Of a stretch of DNA of 64,000 nucleotides, positions 44,547-54,700 are shown piece by piece. The stretch covers positions 310,001-374,000 of the forward strand of contig NZ_CATMFB010000001.1 in assembly GCF_950066645.1 (NCBI RefSeq). The letters are read 5' to 3'. Positions within the stretch are counted from its first letter, which is position 1. Every line of letters starts with the position of its first letter. Source of the DNA: an uncultured Thalassolituus sp. (GTDB taxonomy: Bacteria; Pseudomonadota; Gammaproteobacteria; Pseudomonadales; Oceanobacteraceae). The position numbers were made by a program, and so were the translations under genes. The notes under the pieces were generated by a model. It was not told the origin of the DNA. It made no database searches and saw nothing but the letters and a program-made list of their open reading frames with translations.

Positions 44547-46433
44547 TCAGTTGATCTTAGTCAGTGCGCCTTTCACGGTGAGAATCCCGCCGGCGGATAC
44601 TTCGCCCATTGCACTTGCCTTGGCTTTCACCATAGTGCCTTTGATCTGAATTCCGCTCTGGTCAATTTTAATGCTGTTTGCACCGACCTTGAGTTCGATT
44701 GAATTCTTAGAGGTAATCTTAATCGCGCCCATAGCATCGATGGTTGATGTACCTTTACTGATCTTCAGGCTGTGGTTGCCACTATTGATTTTGGTTGCCT
44801 GATTACCCTTGGCGACGGTCAGGGTGTCGTTACCCTTACTGATGGTCGCTGTCCTGTTCTGTTCTACCGTCAGGGTCTGGTCATTTTCTACGGTGCCGGT
44901 CTGGTCGTTGTGAACGAGCCAGTTGTGGTCTTTTCCGGCTTCCATATATATTTCTTCGCTGCCACCCTTGTCATCGAAGCGGAGTTCATTGAAATTGCCG
45001 CCTTTGATCATGGTTTTCCAGCCGCTCTGAGTTGCGGTGTAATTCGGACCTTCATTTGTTCCGTTATAGAGAGCTCCGGTAACAATCGGACGATCAGGGT
45101 CGCCGTTTATGTAGCTAACCACGACTTCCTGAAATACTCTTGGGACAAAATTGGCCCCCCAGCCTTTTCCAGCGAATTGTTGTACTACGCGGATCCAGCA
45201 GGAATTCTGTTCGGTGTTCCAGGGAAAGGTAACTTTTACCTGGGTCAGTTTGTCGTCTGAACTGTCGCTGCCAGTGGCTTTTACTTCGGCAACAGTTGCC
45301 AACTGAGGGGTCGTGATCATCCGGCGCTCGCCTTGGAACGACGGCCGTACCATAGTTTCTGAAGGTACTGCAGAAAAACGGTTGGAGAAGTGTGTATCTT
45401 CACCGTTACCATCGCGCGCAACGATGCTGAGCTGGGTCACGATGTGCTTTCCACACTCGCTTTTTATTGGATGATCCGTCTCGAATCGTCCGCCTGCGGT
45501 CAGAGTGATGACATTGCTGGTGCCCTGTGCAACGTCGTGACCGCCCTCAATGGACTCCATGGCCCGGCTTGCAATCGCTTTGTTGTACTGATCACTTAGC
45601 CGATGCTGTTTATTGCCATCGTCCTCCATGTGGTACCGACCAAAGGCTTCCAGCACAGTTCCAGAGATTTTATTGAGCTCTGATTTTGTTTTAACAACCT
45701 GCTTGTTGTCTTTGGTGGTCGTAAATTCGGAGTAATCTCGGAAGTCGACCGAGCCTGTATGGTAGTTGTATGTGCGCTGCCAGCTGTGAATCGAGTTCTC
45801 GGCAGGCTGAACGCCACCTCCGTCGTATTCAATTTTCGTGCTTTCGGCGTCAAAGAAGTCCTGCGCATCGCCAGCAAAGACGAGTTTATGCTCTCCGTCT
45901 TTGTGGGTGAAATAATAAGCGACACCCTCTTCAGCAAGTAGGCGGGAAATGAACTCGAAGTCAGTCTCTTCATACTGAACGCAGTATTCGCGCTTTACGA
46001 AGGGGCCTGATGCTTTAAAGTCGCTTTTGATCGCAGCGCCATAGTCAGCGAGGACATTGTTGATGATATCTTTTGAGGTTTGATTTTCGAAGATCCGGTT
46101 TTTCGCACCCAGAGTCGTGAACCAGAGCCCAGGTACAACTTCGATACGATAGCGGCGCAGGCCTTCGTCATTGATATCCAGCATGGCCAGATGATTGATG
46201 TAGCCATGGATAAATCGTTTATTCGGATTTTTGTCAGACAGAATGCTGATAGTGACGTCTTTCGCAAGGAGATCTTTCTGGCTGATGTCATGGTTATCCG
46301 AGAGAAGATCCAGGGTATACCTGAATAGATCCGATACCCTCTCTTCACCAGTGAGTTCACTGACGATCATGGCGTCTTTGCCAATGGGGGTTTCGATCTG
46401 AATAAGACGTTTGTTCTGGCTGAGTACCGTCAT
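44547..46433 (-). CDS. vgrG: T6SS spike protein VgrG (TssI)
   Basis: A protein of 628 residues. Gp27/gp44-like N-terminus (IQIETPIGKDAMIVSELTG, DLFRYTLDLLSD), the central FSNRFSAVPSETMVRP, the OB-fold VKVTFPWNTEQNSCWIRV and WGANFVPRVFQEVVVSYINGDPDRP. The C-terminal beta-helix needle is built of TLTV/ATIS/TLTVAKGN repeats. No extended toxin domain, so it is a structural spike carrying PAAR and cargo. It follows hcp with a terminator in the gap. Confidence 0.96.
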   Translation of the reverse strand: MTVLSQNKRLIQIETPIGKDAMIVSELTGEERVSDLFRYTLDLLSDNHDISQKDLLAKDVTISILSDKNPNKRFIHGYINHLAMLDINDEGLRRYRIEVVPGLWFTTLGAKNRIFENQTSKDIINNVLADYGAAIKSDFKASGPFVKREYCVQYEETDFEFISRLLAEEGVAYYFTHKDGEHKLVFAGDAQDFFDAESTKIEYDGGGVQPAENSIHSWQRTYNYHTGSVDFRDYSEFTTTKDNKQVVKTKSELNKISGTVLEAFGRYHMEDDGNKQHRLSDQYNKAIASRAMESIEGGHDVAQGTSNVITLTAGGRFETDHPIKSECGKHIVTQLSIVARDGNGEDTHFSNRFSAVPSETMVRPSFQGERRMITTPQLATVAEVKATGSDSSDDKLTQVKVTFPWNTEQNSCWIRVVQQFAGKGWGANFVPRVFQEVVVSYINGDPDRPIVTGALYNGTNEGPNYTATQSGWKTMIKGGNFNELRFDDKGGSEEIYMEAGKDHNWLVHNDQTGTVENDQTLTVEQNRTATISKGNDTLTVAKGNQATKINSGNHSLKISKGTSTIDAMGAIKITSKNSIELKVGANSIKIDQSGIQIKGTMVKAKASAMGEVSAGGILTVKGALTKIN

Positions 46434-46511
46434 GCTATATCACCACCGCGCTTGTGATGGGTAGCGTAATGATGGGGGCTACGCTTCCGCTTGCGTTAGA
46501 AATTCCTTGAT

Positions 46512-46541
46512 AAAAAGGGTGGTCAATTGCTGACCACCCTT
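46512..46541 (-). terminator. Intrinsic terminator after hcp
   Basis: On the minus strand, AAGGGTGGTCA pairs with TGACCACCCTT across a five-base loop and is followed by TTTTTATC. It lies about 30 bases after the hcp stop and before vgrG. It would terminate most hcp transcripts and let a fraction continue into the effector island, in keeping with the far larger number of Hcp than VgrG copies needed. Confidence 0.85.
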
Positions 46542-46568
46542 CGCGAGTATAAGGGATTATGGCCCTTA

Positions 46569-47057
46569 TTACAGCGGTTTTGCAGTGGTCAGGTCGTAAC
46601 CCACTTTCATGTTCTTGGTGTTCTTGTTGGTCTTGTCTGCGTGAGTCAGATCTGCTTCGATTTTAGCGAAGCTCAGAGAGATAGACTCAGCAGGTGCACC
46701 GCCAGCGCTTGCGCTGATGCTGTAAGAAGAGATGATTACTTCTTCCAGAGTGTAAACAGCGTATTTCTCAACTTTTTCTGCGCCAGTCTGTACAACGTGG
46801 ATTTCAACTTTAACACCCGCGTCGCCAGTAACGGAGGACTTGAACAGACCACCAGAAGCAGCATCCAGAGGCTTAGTCACAGTGACTTCGCTGATGCTTG
46901 GACGAGATGCTTCACGGTTAGCCATTGCACCAGCCTGCATGGTGATAGAACGACCTACGCCGAAGCTCATGCTGTCTACTTCGATCCAGTTTTCATAACC
47001 AGCAGCAGTCACGTTACCTTGTGGGTTGTTGCTGTTGAAATTCATGTAAATAGCCAT
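46569..47057 (-). CDS. hcp: T6SS tube protein Hcp (TssD)
   Basis: A protein of 162 residues of the Hcp family: AIYMNFNSNNPQGNVT at the start, WIEVDSMSFGVGRSI, REASRPSISEVTVTKPLD and YTLEEVIISSYSISAS. Hexameric rings stack to form the inner tube. A strong ribosome site (GAGGAA) precedes it. Codon use looks more biased than in the island genes, fitting high expression. Confidence 0.97.
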   Translation of the reverse strand: MAIYMNFNSNNPQGNVTAAGYENWIEVDSMSFGVGRSITMQAGAMANREASRPSISEVTVTKPLDAASGGLFKSSVTGDAGVKVEIHVVQTGAEKVEKYAVYTLEEVIISSYSISASAGGAPAESISLSFAKIEADLTHADKTNKNTKNMKVGYDLTTAKPL

Positions 47058-47431
47058 TTAACAATTCCTCTATGTTATCGATGATTTTCCCTGTAGCCAT
47101 GGCTGTGCACGCCGTTCCTGTGGCGTAATAACCACGGCCATATGGCAGGTGCGATGAAGTAAAACAGAATTCTTCGGGCCGTAAAACCCTGAATTTCAAA
47201 GTTTAATTCGACTCTGGCACGAATTTAATTGATTCCATCTGGGGAGGGTGAATGGGAGTCACAGCATGATATTTGCTCAGCGCCCGCTATAGCTGTTCCC
47301 GGGGAGCGAACCCCTGCCACCGCAGTGAAGATTTTCACTCTGACACGATTTAATGAAAGAAATTTTGTAAAGAAATGGGGCTGCGGGAATCGTTAGGTAA
47401 TAACGCGCCAGGTCAGCAGGCACGCCACTCC
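47058..47431. other. Non-coding stretch upstream of hcp with an imperfect direct repeat
   Basis: No supported gene. It contains two similar 21-22 base elements on the + strand, ACTCTGGCACGAATTTAATT (47211-47230) and ACTCTGACACGATTTAAT (47337-47354), 126 bases apart, in the presumed hcp promoter region. A small hairpin GGGG-AGCGAA-CCCC lies near 47300. No convincing sigma-70 or sigma-54 promoter was found. The elements could be regulator sites for hcp. Confidence 0.4.
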
Positions 47432-48136
47432 TCAGGCTGATGCTTTTGACTTTTTCTTCTTAGGGCGTCCGCGCTTAAGTGGGCGGACTCTGTGGTTGGC
47501 GATCTTTTCGATCTTTTCTGTGAACTGGTCCCCACCGAGTACCTGCCCCAGTTTGATGGTCTCAGCAATGTAGCTCAGCAGGCCGCGATCAAATTCATAC
47601 CGGAACAGGGTGCTGTATTCATTTGCTCTGTCTTCACGGGTGTCGCCCAGCGCCAGATACAGTCGATGATCAGCAATGAGGTCGCTCTTCCGTCGCCCGG
47701 TGTGATAGTTGAAGCTTGACCATTTATAGAGCTCTGGGCTTTCCACGAGTCCTTCGTGCATAGGTTTCAGCTCAACGTAGCGATAACAGGTCAGCAGGTA
47801 GGCTTCAGAATCAATCACGCTGGATTTGTAGCGGCCAGCCCAGAGGGTGCCGGAGCGTTGATAGCGGTGATTAACATACTGCACGTAGCGTCGGCCGAGC
47901 GACTGCATCATTGATGAGATGCCATTGGGGATATTCGGGGTGGCGACCATCTGTACCGCATTCGGCATGAGGACATAGGCATGAATGTTTACGTCGTACT
48001 GCTCGGCGGCTTTCTTCAGGCAGGATAGGTAGAAGTCGTAATCTTCATCGTCAAAGAAGCAGTTCAGATTATTGTGACCAACCTGAATGATATGCTGTGG
48101 GATGTTGGCGATGTTTATTCGCGGCAGTCGTGCCAT
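47432..48136 (-). mobile_element. RAYT/IS200-type transposase gene with replaced HUH histidines
   Basis: About 234 residues (start at 48136). It matches REP-associated tyrosine transposases: ARLPRINIANIPQHIIQVG, FFDDEDYDFYLSCLKKAAEQY, IHAYVLMPN, SLGRRYVQYVNHRYQRSGTLW and CYRYVELKPMHEGLV. Where this family has N-H-V-H in the HUH metal site, this protein reads N-A-V-Q, and R-G-N-N-R near the N-terminus reads V-G-H-N-N. The catalytic-type Tyr segment (YRYVELKP) is kept. The frame is intact, so it is likely expressed but probably unable to nick DNA. A basic Lys/Arg tail ends it. It sits between hcp and pppA, splitting the T6SS genes. Confidence 0.8.
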
Positions 48137-48370
48137 GACGTTTCTGATTCCTTCCCTGTTCTGATTCACTACGCCCAGAAGCGCTGCCACGCCTGAGAGG
48201 CCAATTATGATGAAGGCATGTGCCAAAATCAACCGCGCTCATCCCGGCAAAATATCTGTCCCTGTCCGGTTTTATTTGTTTTAATCGGGCGGCAATCCAA
48301 GCAGAGCCGCTGTTATCCGCAGTCCGCCCGGAGGGAGAGTGCTCTGAAAATCTGATTTATGGAATATGGA

Positions 48371-49240
48371 ATGAGCAGAAGTGTCACTCTAGCGGTGAAT
48401 GGCCGTACGGACATCGGTCAGGTCAGGGAAGAGAATGAAGATTCTATTACCTGGTATAACCACCCGGAACATCCATTTGCTTATGTCGTCGTCGCTGATG
48501 GCATGGGTGGTTATAGTGGTGGAGCGCTTGCCAGCAGGATTGCAGTACAGACTCTCAGCCTCCAGTTCAGCCAGTTGTTGACGCCAACCTTTCTGGCCTG
48601 CTCGCCTGATCAGCAGAAGCTGATGATTCAGGCTGCCGTCCGTAACGGCATTCATAAGGCCAACCACTCCATAATTGAAGCCAAAGCTGAGAACCCTAAC
48701 TTTGCTCACATGGGCACCACAGTGGTTCTGGTAGTGCAATGGGGGGATCAGCTCACGGTCGCACATGTTGGCGATTCCCGCGCTTATTTGTGGAGTCTCC
48801 GCGGTCTTGTTCAGCTCACCCGCGATCATAGCGTGGTTCAGGAGATGATTGATTCGGGGGCCATGAGCGAAGAGGAAGCCCGCACGAGTAATGTCCGGAA
48901 TCATATTACCCGGGCGCTTGGGGTTCATGATGATGTAGAACCTGAGCTGATGACCTACCGGATTGCCGAGAGCGCGCTGCTCATGCTTTGCAGCGATGGG
49001 CTTACTGAGTATTTCGATAATCCGGATATCCAGCATGTACTTGCAACGCATCGCCCGGCACTTGAATGCTGCTATCGCTTCATTGATGAGGCTAATCACA
49101 AAGGCGGACGCGACAATATCAGTGTTGGCATTATGGAGGTCAGCTTTACGGCGCGTCCTTCATATGAAACTCCTCTGTCCGTACCTGCTGGTACCGGCGA
49201 AGACACTACGGTCCGGCGTAATCAGCCAGGGCGCACCTGA
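48371..49240 (+). CDS. pppA: T6SS PP2C phosphatase PppA
   Basis: About 289 residues. PP2C metal-site motifs are intact: DIGQVREENEDS, VVADGMGGYSGG, TVAHVGDSRAYL, DGLTEYFD and GRDNISVGI. Soluble. In T6SS clusters PppA removes the phosphate that PpkA puts on the FHA protein. Here it lies more than 30 kb from ppkA, separated by the effector island and the transposase. An ATG 12 bases upstream is an equally possible start. Confidence 0.9.
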   Translation: MSRSVTLAVNGRTDIGQVREENEDSITWYNHPEHPFAYVVVADGMGGYSGGALASRIAVQTLSLQFSQLLTPTFLACSPDQQKLMIQAAVRNGIHKANHSIIEAKAENPNFAHMGTTVVLVVQWGDQLTVAHVGDSRAYLWSLRGLVQLTRDHSVVQEMIDSGAMSEEEARTSNVRNHITRALGVHDDVEPELMTYRIAESALLMLCSDGLTEYFDNPDIQHVLATHRPALECCYRFIDEANHKGGRDNISVGIMEVSFTARPSYETPLSVPAGTGEDTTVRRNQPGRT

Positions 49241-49649
49241 TCCCTCAGGGCATTGCAGGTGCCTTAGCTGTCACTGAGTGACTTACCTGTCTTCTGACAC
49301 ATTGAGTGCTTCCTCAATAATTTAGTAAACTCCTGTTCATTGAATGAGTGTCAGCCCGTAGCAGATGTTCCTTGTGTTGTCAGGCCGGTATTCATTGTGA
49401 GGTCATGTTGTTATAATGCCGCCGCCCTGTTTATGGTCCTGCCAGGCCATGCGTGCGAGTGTTGGCGCGACAGCGGGGGTGAGTGCTTACTTGCACTTGT
49501 AATGAATGGATTGTTTATCTCAAAAGGGCAAGGATGTCTTCCGAAATCACTCCAGAGTATTTTTCACACCGCGACGGCCTGTATGGCCCGGCGCCGCTTA
49601 TTGCTGCGCGTCTGATTTGTGTCGTGGTTGATAAGGGACAAGGAACAAG
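49241..49649 (+). promoter_or_regulatory. Intergenic region with an extended -10 promoter for the two-partner locus
   Basis: No gene supported in these 409 bases. TGTTATAAT (49409-49417) is an exact extended -10 element; upstream TTCATT or GTATTC could be weak -35 elements. It would give a leader of about 225 bases before tpsB. A short palindrome GTCAC-TGA-GTGAC lies at 49270-49282. The long leader may hold further regulation, but no riboswitch class was recognised. Confidence 0.5.
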
Positions 49650-51692
49650 ATGCTGAAGGTAAAAGGGCTTCACCGATCCTTTATTGTTGGCGCATTGATT
49701 GCGCTGACCAGCGCGCCGCTTCAGGCCGCTGAAAACATTAATGTGCCCGATCAGGATCTGATGACCCTGCGGGACGTGTTCGGGATTGATGCCCCTGATG
49801 CCCAGGGGGATGCCTCCGACAGACTGCGCCGGCGTACCGAAGCTCCGGATGTGATGCCGCGCCCTGATGGAGAGATACCTGAAGTTAACGAGCGGGATAG
49901 CGGCCCTCGGATCATTGTGAACAAGTTTACGTTTGAGCGGCTCGAAGAGTTTCCGAAGTTCGGTATCACGCGCGAGGGCGTGGAAGCAGAAGCCGAGCGC
50001 CTGCGTGTGATTTACATGAAAGAAGACCGTCGCCGGGAGGATGGATACACGCCGGAAGAGGTCAATGAAATCACGTCTTACCTCAAAGATATCGGTAGCC
50101 AGTCGGCAGTTGATGATCTGACTCATGAAGACATGCAGGCACTGATTGAGCTGGTGCGCGAACAGAACCGTAATCGTGGACTGAGCTTTGCCGACCTCGA
50201 GGAAGTCGCCAACGTACTTACTCAGTACTATCGCCAGAGGGGGCTGTTCCTTGCGCGGGTTCTTCTGCCTGCCCAGGAGGTGACCGATGGGGTTGTTACC
50301 TTCACGGTCATGGAAGGACGCCTTGGCCAGGTCGAGCCACTGAACAACAAGTGGTACAAGGACTCGACTCTGAAGTCGCCTCTCAAATCTGTAATGGGCG
50401 ATATCGTCACTAGCAGGGAAATTGAAGAGGCGCTCTATATTCTGAATGACCTGCCGGGTATGACCCTCAGTGGTGCGTTCTCTGCGGGTGATAATCCAGG
50501 GGAAACCCGCCTGAAGCTGGTTGTCCGCGAGGAAGATAACATGGCCTTCCTGGTGCGTATGGACAACCACGGTGCGGATTTCACGGGTAAGGCCCGCCTG
50601 TTCGTCAACATGCAGATGTTCAATCCTATTGGTTTTGGTGACAGCCTGAGCCTGGGGCTGCTGCGTTCTGAGGATCTGGGTGAAAATAACTCGGACAAAG
50701 GCATGGAGGACACCGTTGGCTCGCGTGATGCCCACAGTAACCTGGGCCAGTTCAGATACACCTTCCCGGTGTTTGGGCTGCGTAACCGGATCGGAATTGC
50801 AGCGGACCGCAATAGTTTCGATCTGGTCGACGAAAAGGGCAGTATCGTAAACGCGCTTGAAATCAGTGGTGTGAACACGACCTATGCTCTGACCTTTGAT
50901 CACACGATCACCCGCACCCGGGACTTTAATATGGCGGCTGGCCTGGCGCTGACGGATAAAACGTCCCGGGTCGACAGCTTTATTGATTTTCTCTCGACAG
51001 AAGATCGCGTTCGGGGAAGTGAGCTGAACTTCTATATTGATGGCCTGACTCAGTCGGGTATCAGAATGTTGAATACCGCAAGCCTGGCCGTTCAATATGG
51101 TGAGTTTTTAACGGATGTTGTGGCTGGCGCCGATGAGACCTTTTACAAAGGTGTGCTGCAGACAAATTCTCTCTTCTTTGTGCCACTTCCTTTCACAGAC
51201 AACTTCAGCCGGTTGCTGACCAGTGTCCGTCTTCAGTATTCCGAGCAGATTCTTCCGTCATTCGAGCAGTTCAGTCTTGGTGGTGCTAATGGCGTGCGCA
51301 GTTTTCTTGTCGGAGACTTCTCTGCAGACAAAGCTCTGTATATCAATAACGAGTGGTATTTCAACTTACCGAACTGGTCTATCGGATCAGGTCGCACCAT
51401 CAATGACGTGTTTCAGATGGGCCTTCTTTTTGACTTCGGATATGGCATCCAGAATGGAGGCTTTATTAATGACAGTGGTTCGGTTGCTGACAGTGAATGG
51501 GCCCGCCTGAGTGCGGCGGGTCTGGTATTTAAGACGAACTGGGGTAAAACCTTTGCGGGCAAAGTGTCGGTTGCCACACCGATTGATGGCGTATCCAGCC
51601 TTGATCCGGATGATGAAAATGACAGCGTGAAACCCATTCAGAATAATGCCGATGCGATTGAGATATTCGCCGACATTAATTTTTATTTCTGA
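49650..51692 (+). CDS. TpsB two-partner secretion transporter (FhaC/ShlB family)
   Basis: A protein of 680 residues with an N-terminal signal peptide (cut after APLQA, about residue 26). A charged linker follows to about 90. POTRA-type segments: VNKFTFERLEEFP, then after an insertion LSFADLEEVANVLTQYYRQRGL with LPAQEVTDGVVTFTVMEG, and a second POTRA near 235-290. The rest is a 16-strand-type barrel; the motif usually VRGY/F reads VRSF near 550. It ends in Phe, as outer-membrane barrels do. It should export the adjacent TpsA across the outer membrane. A ribosome site AAGGA precedes it. Confidence 0.93.
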   Translation: MLKVKGLHRSFIVGALIALTSAPLQAAENINVPDQDLMTLRDVFGIDAPDAQGDASDRLRRRTEAPDVMPRPDGEIPEVNERDSGPRIIVNKFTFERLEEFPKFGITREGVEAEAERLRVIYMKEDRRREDGYTPEEVNEITSYLKDIGSQSAVDDLTHEDMQALIELVREQNRNRGLSFADLEEVANVLTQYYRQRGLFLARVLLPAQEVTDGVVTFTVMEGRLGQVEPLNNKWYKDSTLKSPLKSVMGDIVTSREIEEALYILNDLPGMTLSGAFSAGDNPGETRLKLVVREEDNMAFLVRMDNHGADFTGKARLFVNMQMFNPIGFGDSLSLGLLRSEDLGENNSDKGMEDTVGSRDAHSNLGQFRYTFPVFGLRNRIGIAADRNSFDLVDEKGSIVNALEISGVNTTYALTFDHTITRTRDFNMAAGLALTDKTSRVDSFIDFLSTEDRVRGSELNFYIDGLTQSGIRMLNTASLAVQYGEFLTDVVAGADETFYKGVLQTNSLFFVPLPFTDNFSRLLTSVRLQYSEQILPSFEQFSLGGANGVRSFLVGDFSADKALYINNEWYFNLPNWSIGSGRTINDVFQMGLLFDFGYGIQNGGFINDSGSVADSEWARLSAAGLVFKTNWGKTFAGKVSVATPIDGVSSLDPDDENDSVKPIQNNADAIEIFADINFYF

Positions 51693-51746
51693 CATTCAGT
51701 GTGCGGGATAACCGGGTGATACATACCGGCAGGCACAAGGATAACG

Positions 51747-51761
51747 GCAGGTAATACCTGC
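51747..51761. promoter_or_regulatory. Perfect inverted repeat just before tpsA
   Basis: GCAGGTA-A-TACCTGC, a perfect 7+1+7 palindrome six bases before the ATG at 51768 and 21 bases before the ATG at 51783. In RNA it could form a short hairpin near the ribosome site; in DNA it could be an operator. Confidence 0.45.
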
Positions 51762-51782
51762 AGCGTAATGAGAGTAGTGACA

Positions 51783-54700
51783 ATGACCAAGCTCAGCCAT
51801 ACCACTCGTGGTACTCAAAAGAACGCAAACGGAGTAAATTTGTTAACTCAGGCAGTTCAGACGATGAATGCCGTAATGGCAGGTGTACGCGACGGCCTGA
51901 AAGGTGGCTTGTATGTCACCCTGATCGCCGGTCAGGTGGTTGCTCCTGTGGTGTGGGCTTTGCCTGATCAGTCAGGATATGAGGCAGGTAATGCCCCAGT
52001 GTCTGAGATTGAGATCAGTGGGAACGACATGATCATCGCTCAGGATAATTCCAGAATACTGTTGAACTGGGATTCATTTAACATCGCTGCAGGTGAGTCT
52101 GTCTCATTTATTCAAGACCTCAATCAGTTGGCTATCAACCAGGTCAATGGTGGTTCGCTTTCAGAAATCTTTGGCACTTTGAATGCCGATGCCAACATTA
52201 TGCTCATTAATCCCGCAGGTGTTGCTATTTATAATGGGGCTATTGTCAATGTAGGCAGCCTTATTGTGTCAGGTATGACACTTGATGAAACGGCTTTAGA
52301 GCCGGGTGCAATCAACTCTGATGCTACTGGCCCTTTCGATTTCTCATTTGATGAGGCCAGTGGAGGACTAGTCACGGTTCAGGACGGAGTTAGTCTTACG
52401 GCTGGTAATCTGATTCTTCTTGGTAAGCAGGTTACGGTAGATTCTGACATAGATGTTGGAAGTGGATTGTTCGGAGCAGGGGCTGCGGGCTCGGCGGTAG
52501 TCACTTTCGATGACGACGGCCTTGTTGGCTTCTCGTTAAATAGTGACCTCACCTCGGTGCTCTCAAGTGATGCACAGGTTGCAATTAATGGAGCTGTGAA
52601 TGCGGGGCGCGTTATTCTTACAACTCAGCAAGCAGCCGCTGCAGTCAATAACTCAATCAATATTACGGATACGATTACCGCCGAAAACATCAGTATTTCG
52701 GGCGATCGTATTCTCCTTGGCGGTAGCGTTGCGTCAGTTGAGGATGCTGCAACAGCGTCCGTGAGTCAGAATCTGGAAATCAGCGCAGAAGAAAGCCTGA
52801 CCATTTCTGGTGCATCTACAAGTATTACTGCAGCCAATCATTCGGTAACCGCAGAAGCGTTGGATGTCAGTGCTGCCTCAAGCACATTTAACCAGTTAGA
52901 TACTACCAGTACTGGTGCTGTCACTGCTGGTGGATTAACAGTGGGTGGGCTCTCTTCTGTCAGCGCATCATCCGCTGCTTTAACGACCAATGCGAATGCC
53001 ACACTGGTCGGTGGTAGCAATAACGAAATCAGCACTAACGCAATAAATTTTACTGGTGTTGCTTCGGCTGATCTGTCGAGCCAATCACTGGCAGGTAGCT
53101 CTGGTATCGATAATTTCAACCTAAATGGTGGTGCGTTAACAGCGAACAATATCGCTATCACGAACGCGGCCTCGGCAATTAATGCTAGTGGTGAGAATGA
53201 TACGCTCACCACAGACGCAGCGAGTGTCAGCCTGACAGGTTCAAACGAATCCGTTACTGTCGGCGCATATACCTTCAGCGATATAGAAGATGTCGCGCTC
53301 AGCTCCGGGGCGATTAACGGCTCAGTGACAGACGACATTTTTACAGTGACGGGAAGTAATGCGGTGACCGTGGATGGAATGGCCTTTACTGGTGTTTCGT
53401 CTGTTGATGGAGGGGCGTCAAAGTACGGAGATAGTGTATTTACAACAGGTACTACCTCTCTGGTTAGTTCGCAGATGAATGCTTTAAGTACTTTCGGAAT
53501 CAACTTTACTGGTATTGAAAACGCAGATTTAAACGGTCAGTCACTGGCAGGCAGCACAGGTACCGATACCTTTACTCTGACGAATGCCGGCCTGACAGCG
53601 AATAATATTGTTATTACTGACTCTGCTGCATCGGTGGATACCAATGGCGGTAACGATGTGTTTGCAGGCGCCACTGGCGCCTGGGAACTGACCGGTGCTA
53701 ATGGTGAACTTAAAGGCACTAACGCATCTGAATTTACCTTCACTGATGTCGCGGGTGCGAATCTCTCCGGCCAGTCACTGGCGGGTAGCACAGGTACTGA
53801 TACTTTCACGCTGACGAATGCCGGTCTGACTGCTAACAGTATTGTAATTACTGACTCTGCTGCATCCGTTGATACCAATGGCGGTAACGATGTCTTTGCA
53901 GGCGCCACAGGTGCCTGGGAGCTGACCGGTACTAATGGTGAACTCAAGGGTACCAACGCGTCTGAATTTACCTTTACGGAAGTCACGAACGCAGATCTCT
54001 CTGGCCAGTCACTGGCAGGTAGTAGCGGCACCGATACCTTTACGCTGACGAATGCCGGTCTGACTGCGAACAGTATTGTAATTACTGACTCTGCTGCATC
54101 CGTTGATACCAATGGCGGTAACGATGTGTTTGCAGGCGCCACTGGCGCCTGGGAACTGACCGGTGCTAATGGTGAACTTAAAGGCACTAACGCATCTGAA
54201 TTTACCTTCACTGATGTCGCGGGTGCGAATCTCTCCGGCCAGTCACTGGCGGGTAGCACAGGTACTGATACTTTCACGCTGACGAATGCCGGTCTGACTG
54301 CTAACAGTATTGTAATTACTGACTCTGCTGCATCCGTTGATACCAATGGCGGTAACGATGTCTTTGCAGGCGCCACAGGTGCCTGGGAGCTGACCGGTAC
54401 TAATGGTGAACTCAAGGGTACCAACGCGTCTGAATTTACCTTTACGGAAGTCACGAACGCAGATCTCTCTGGCCAGTCACTGGCGGGTAGCGCTGGTGTC
54501 GATAATTTCACTTTGAATGGTAGCGCGTTAACAGCGAACAATATCGCTATCACTAACGCGGCCTCGGCAATTAATGCTGGTGGTGAGAGCGATACGCTTA
54601 CCACTGACGCAGCGAGTGTCAGCCTGACGGGCGAAAACGAATCTGTAACGGCTGGCGCATATACCTTCAGTGATATCGAAGACGTTGCCCTCAGTTCAGG

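Noticed and set aside
46461-46485. AGCGTA/TACGCT hairpin near hcp as a REP element for the RAYT
   Set aside because: Only a six-base stem, present once, with no further copies noticed in the window.
47211-47226. TGGCACGAATTTAATT as a sigma-54 promoter
   Set aside because: The -24-like TGGCAC is present but the -12 GC element is missing, and the orientation points away from hcp.
49515-51095. A 526-codon open frame on the minus strand over tpsB
   Set aside because: It lies wholly opposite a well-supported transporter gene and shows no recognisable domain or ribosome site.
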